NCBI RefSeq assembly: GCF_933775445.1
Contig: NC_065878.1
Coordinates: 12,597,395 to 12,661,394, forward strand
Reading direction: 5' to 3'
Length of the DNA: 64,000 bases
From: Argentina anserina
Lineage: Eukaryota > Streptophyta > Magnoliopsida > Rosales > Rosaceae
How positions within the stretch are numbered: the stretch's first letter is position 1; each line of letters opens with the position of its first letter. The notes under the pieces were generated by a model, which saw only the letters and a program-made list of their open reading frames with translations, was not told the DNA's origin and did not search any database. Below, one piece after another: positions 61,669-64,000 of this stretch. Made by a program: the position numbers and the translations under genes.

Positions 61669-62391
61669 ATGAACTCTGGGTTTCTGGGTAACATCCTCTG
61701 GTTTAGAGCCCAATCAAACAGTGATTTGGAACCTACTTTGAAACCAACTAGTGTCTATATTGAACAACAACCTGAGCACAAGCCTGGTTTTGATCTCAAG
61801 CCGTTGGGATTGCCCCTTGTGTCCTTGTTTCCATGGGTTGCTGTGCAGTCTCAAGACAGGACTCGAAGAACCCCATCCACTATCAACCGCCGGTTGAGAA
61901 GGCGTGCCGCCCAGCCACACCGCAAGGCTGCTCCCCCTGATTTGCTGCGCTTCCGGCCATATGTTTCGAGGGTGCCATGGCATACTGGTGTGAGAGGGTT
62001 CCTTTCTCAGCTGTTTCCGAGATACGGGCATTATTGTGGACCTAACTTTTCGAGCGGCAAGGATGGTGGATCGCTTGTTTGGGATCAGCGCCCCATTGAT
62101 TGGTTGGATTTCTGTTGCTACTGCCATGACATTGGATATGACACTCATGATCAGGCTGAGCTGCTCAAGGCTGATTTAGCATTTCTCGAGTGCCTTGAGA
62201 AGCCTAATATGAGGACTAAAGGAGATGCTGGTGTTGCTCTCGTTTATAAGACTATGTGCACTACAGGTCTCAGGAATTTCCTTATACCGTATAGAACTCA
62301 CCTTGTAAAGCTCACATCAGGACATCCTTTGATTCAGTTTGGATGGCTAAGCAATGTTAGATGGAGAGGTTGGGGTTTCCAGAAAACCTGA
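61669..62391 (+). CDS. Phospholipase A2-family protein (At4g29070-like)
   Basis: Predicted sPLA2-fold protein of 240 residues in one exon. The Ca2+-binding loop YCGPNFSSG is at 122-130. The active-site helix FCCYCHDIGYD is at 148-158, with catalytic His153-Asp154. Both match the PLA2 signature. Unlike classical plant secreted PLA2s (about 130-150 residues with a signal peptide), it has a 110-residue N-terminal extension that is basic (RRTPSTINRRLRRRAAQPHR) and no clear signal peptide, and it has few cysteines. Secretion is therefore doubtful; an organelle or cytosolic site is possible. Start at the first in-frame ATG, 61669. It matches an Arabidopsis PLA2-family protein, At4g29070 as I recall, whose function is not established. 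Enzyme activity is inferred from motifs only. Confidence 0.88.
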   Translation: MNSGFLGNILWFRAQSNSDLEPTLKPTSVYIEQQPEHKPGFDLKPLGLPLVSLFPWVAVQSQDRTRRTPSTINRRLRRRAAQPHRKAAPPDLLRFRPYVSRVPWHTGVRGFLSQLFPRYGHYCGPNFSSGKDGGSLVWDQRPIDWLDFCCYCHDIGYDTHDQAELLKADLAFLECLEKPNMRTKGDAGVALVYKTMCTTGLRNFLIPYRTHLVKLTSGHPLIQFGWLSNVRWRGWGFQKT

Positions 62392-63495
62392 GATGCATCA
62401 TGAGCTTGAGAACTGGTAACCAACTACACTGAGCTATTGCCCATTGTGGCAGATGGTTTCTAGTTCTCGTATTCATGTATCCAAGTTTTTTCTTTGCTAG
62501 AGGGAACACATGATTTCAGCCTTATTTTTCGCTAATGGATGGCCTGTTCTTGTCCTTGGTTAAACCCGAGGAGGTTTCTGAATCCACTGATTTGCTGGTT
62601 TGATAGCATCTGTATATAATAGACAGGTTTTTCTTCTTTTATGTAAGTTTCATTAAGTTTCAGAAACAATTGACCACTCGCATAAGTCAGATGATTGAGT
62701 TGGTAATTGCTTCACCGTACATATCAAGCTATACCTAGTAATCAAGGGAAGAAGCTCAGACATGATTTTCCTTCACGGATTAGTATTCCATCAGGAGGAA
62801 ACACACGGATCTCCATCAATAAAAAGAAAAATAACACGAGCCTTTCATTATGGCTGAGTTGTTCTGTGTGAGTAAGAGGTTGTGTGACGTTTAAAGTACA
62901 TCAATTTACAGGCAGGGTCACACGGTGCCTTTAAGATCAGCAAAAATAAGAGGGGTGGGTGCTTTGTGAAGCTTTTCCCAGATTCTCAATTCACATTTCC
63001 TATTTGACTGCTGGATTGCTTGCTTGCTTGAAGAACCAGAAAGAGTCTGCTTCTTCCTCCCTGTTATGCCCCATTTCATTCATCCTCGTAAATGCTATTA
63101 AGAAGTGTGATAAAGAGACTCGCCTATGGATGTGAAACAATTAAAACAAAAGAACTAAAAATGCACAGCCAGAGGGAGGGACTGGCCATAAGAATCCTCC
63201 ACGACACAGTTTAAACGCTGACAAAACCAAATCGACATAAGTTTGCCAACTGCAACTAAACCCCTACAGAAACAAGTCATCATCCCTCAGGCAACATGAG
63301 TCATAACGATGTAATAAGAATGAAAGATCCCCTAGTTACAAGTTACGCTTAAAGAAGTAATCAAAATGTGCTATACATATTCTCTGCTAGAGATGACAGC
63401 ATTCCCTATGTCTAATCCTCTCATTGTTCAAACACATAGCTGCAACTATTTGCTAGATTACATTCCCGCCACCTTCAACCAATCCAAACTCAAGG
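62392..63495. other. Convergent 3' regions of the PLA2-family gene and CYP18-1
   Basis: Both genes read into this 1.1-kb stretch. It holds 3' UTRs and flanks; no additional gene recognised. Confidence 0.5.
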
Positions 63496-64000
63496 CTAAC
63501 CAGCAAGAGGATTGGCATGTATAGTCACACGATTAAGCCTGATCTCTGCAAGAGGACGGTCCCCCGGTCCAGTTGGAGTCTGCACATAAGTGTACACTGG
63601 TGAATAAACCCGAATTCAAACGAGAAATGACAGAGAATGACTAGCTTGATGGGATCATTCACAGAAGTAGTCTTTTCTTGGTGGGATCATAGCCTACTAC
63701 TATGCGACAGACAGATAAACTTAGATGAAATCGATGAACCAATACCCCAAGCACATTCATAGATGCAAAGTCAATAAACAGACCCATGCTAAACTAATCA
63801 TACATCAGTCACGTGTGTAATGCATAACTATTGAAGAAAACGGATACTCGGCTTTAGTTAGCATAGTACCTTTTCCATGATATCAAGAACCTCAAACCCA
63901 TGAATTACTTTGCCAAGCACAGTGTACAGCCCATTGAGATGCGGCTGCTTTGCATAGCTAATGAAGAACTGGCTTCCATTTGTATTCGGACCACTATTAG
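63496..64000 (-). CDS. CYP18-1: Cyclophilin CYP18-1 / PPIL3-type peptidyl-prolyl isomerase (partial)
   Basis: Peptidyl-prolyl cis-trans isomerase; PPIL3-type cyclophilins associate with the spliceosome in animals. Two exons are visible, 63496-63579 (last) and 63870 to beyond the window edge, joined in phase. The partial protein reads NSGPNTNGSQFFISYAKQPH, then LNGLYTVLGKVIHGFEVLDIMEK, then the tail TPTGPGDRPLAEIRLNRVTI and HANPLAG. The conserved QFFI of the active-site wall and the histidine-less LNGLYTVLGKV (canonical cyclophilins have LDGKHVVFGKV) are typical of the PPIL3/CYP18-1 subgroup. The N-terminal two thirds, including the catalytic Arg, lies beyond position 64000. Confidence 0.93.

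Noticed and set aside
61714..62148. 144-codon minus-strand frame
   Set aside because: Antisense shadow of the PLA2-family gene, which carries the recognisable motifs on the plus strand.

Overview
This is a piece of a flowering-plant nuclear genome. Genes are split by GT-AG introns, the intergenic DNA is AT-rich and full of microsatellites and degraded transposons, and every recognisable protein belongs to a land-plant family. Gene content and order point to a eudicot, probably a rosid. The species cannot be fixed from the sequence alone.

Layout. 1-4901 (+): the 3' part of a BIG2/BIG3-type ARF-GEF gene, whose Sec7 half lies left of the window. 5855-6442 (+): an intronless four-EF-hand calmodulin-like protein. 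6.8-7.5 kb: a dead RNase H fragment of a non-LTR retroelement. 7.9-25 kb: about 17 kb with no convincing gene. It holds two related but independently inserted solo LTRs (7905-9865 and 19500-21953) and a hAT-type element (17608-18500) with a Mutator-type foldback element (17956-18364) nested in it. 25814-26779 (+): AHL22, a single-exon AT-hook/PPC nuclear protein. 30942-39418 (-): a complete 19-exon armadillo-repeat kinesin (ARK/KIN-U). 43798-45721 (+): plastid dihydrodipicolinate synthase in three exons. 46516-46894 (-): a two-exon LITTLE ZIPPER gene. 47.6-54.05 kb: a TE-rich gap with a hAT-like relic, a third solo LTR, a foldback element and a 1,000-bp hAT-type element. 54179-59507 (-): a 13-exon FHA-domain coiled-coil protein. 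59.5-61.7 kb: an RNase H-like relic and another hAT-like element. 61669-62391 (+): a phospholipase A2-family protein. 63496-64000 (-): the 3' end of a CYP18-1/PPIL3-type cyclophilin.

The genes do not form a pathway. Their jobs are Golgi/endosome trafficking, Ca2+ sensing, chromatin, microtubules, lysine synthesis, HD-ZIP III repression and protein folding. What unites them is position: the order BIG - AHL - ARK - DHDPS - ZPR - FHA - CYP18-1 merges three separate Arabidopsis segments, as recalled from its locus numbering, into one apparently less fractionated block.

I found no previously undescribed multi-gene system. The most informative new structures are the nested transposons with intact target-site duplications, a strictly 25-bp-periodic minisatellite at 40.6-40.9 kb, and candidate upstream ORFs in front of AHL22 and DHDPS. 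All exon joins were done by eye from splice consensus, reading frame and family similarity, with no transcript evidence.
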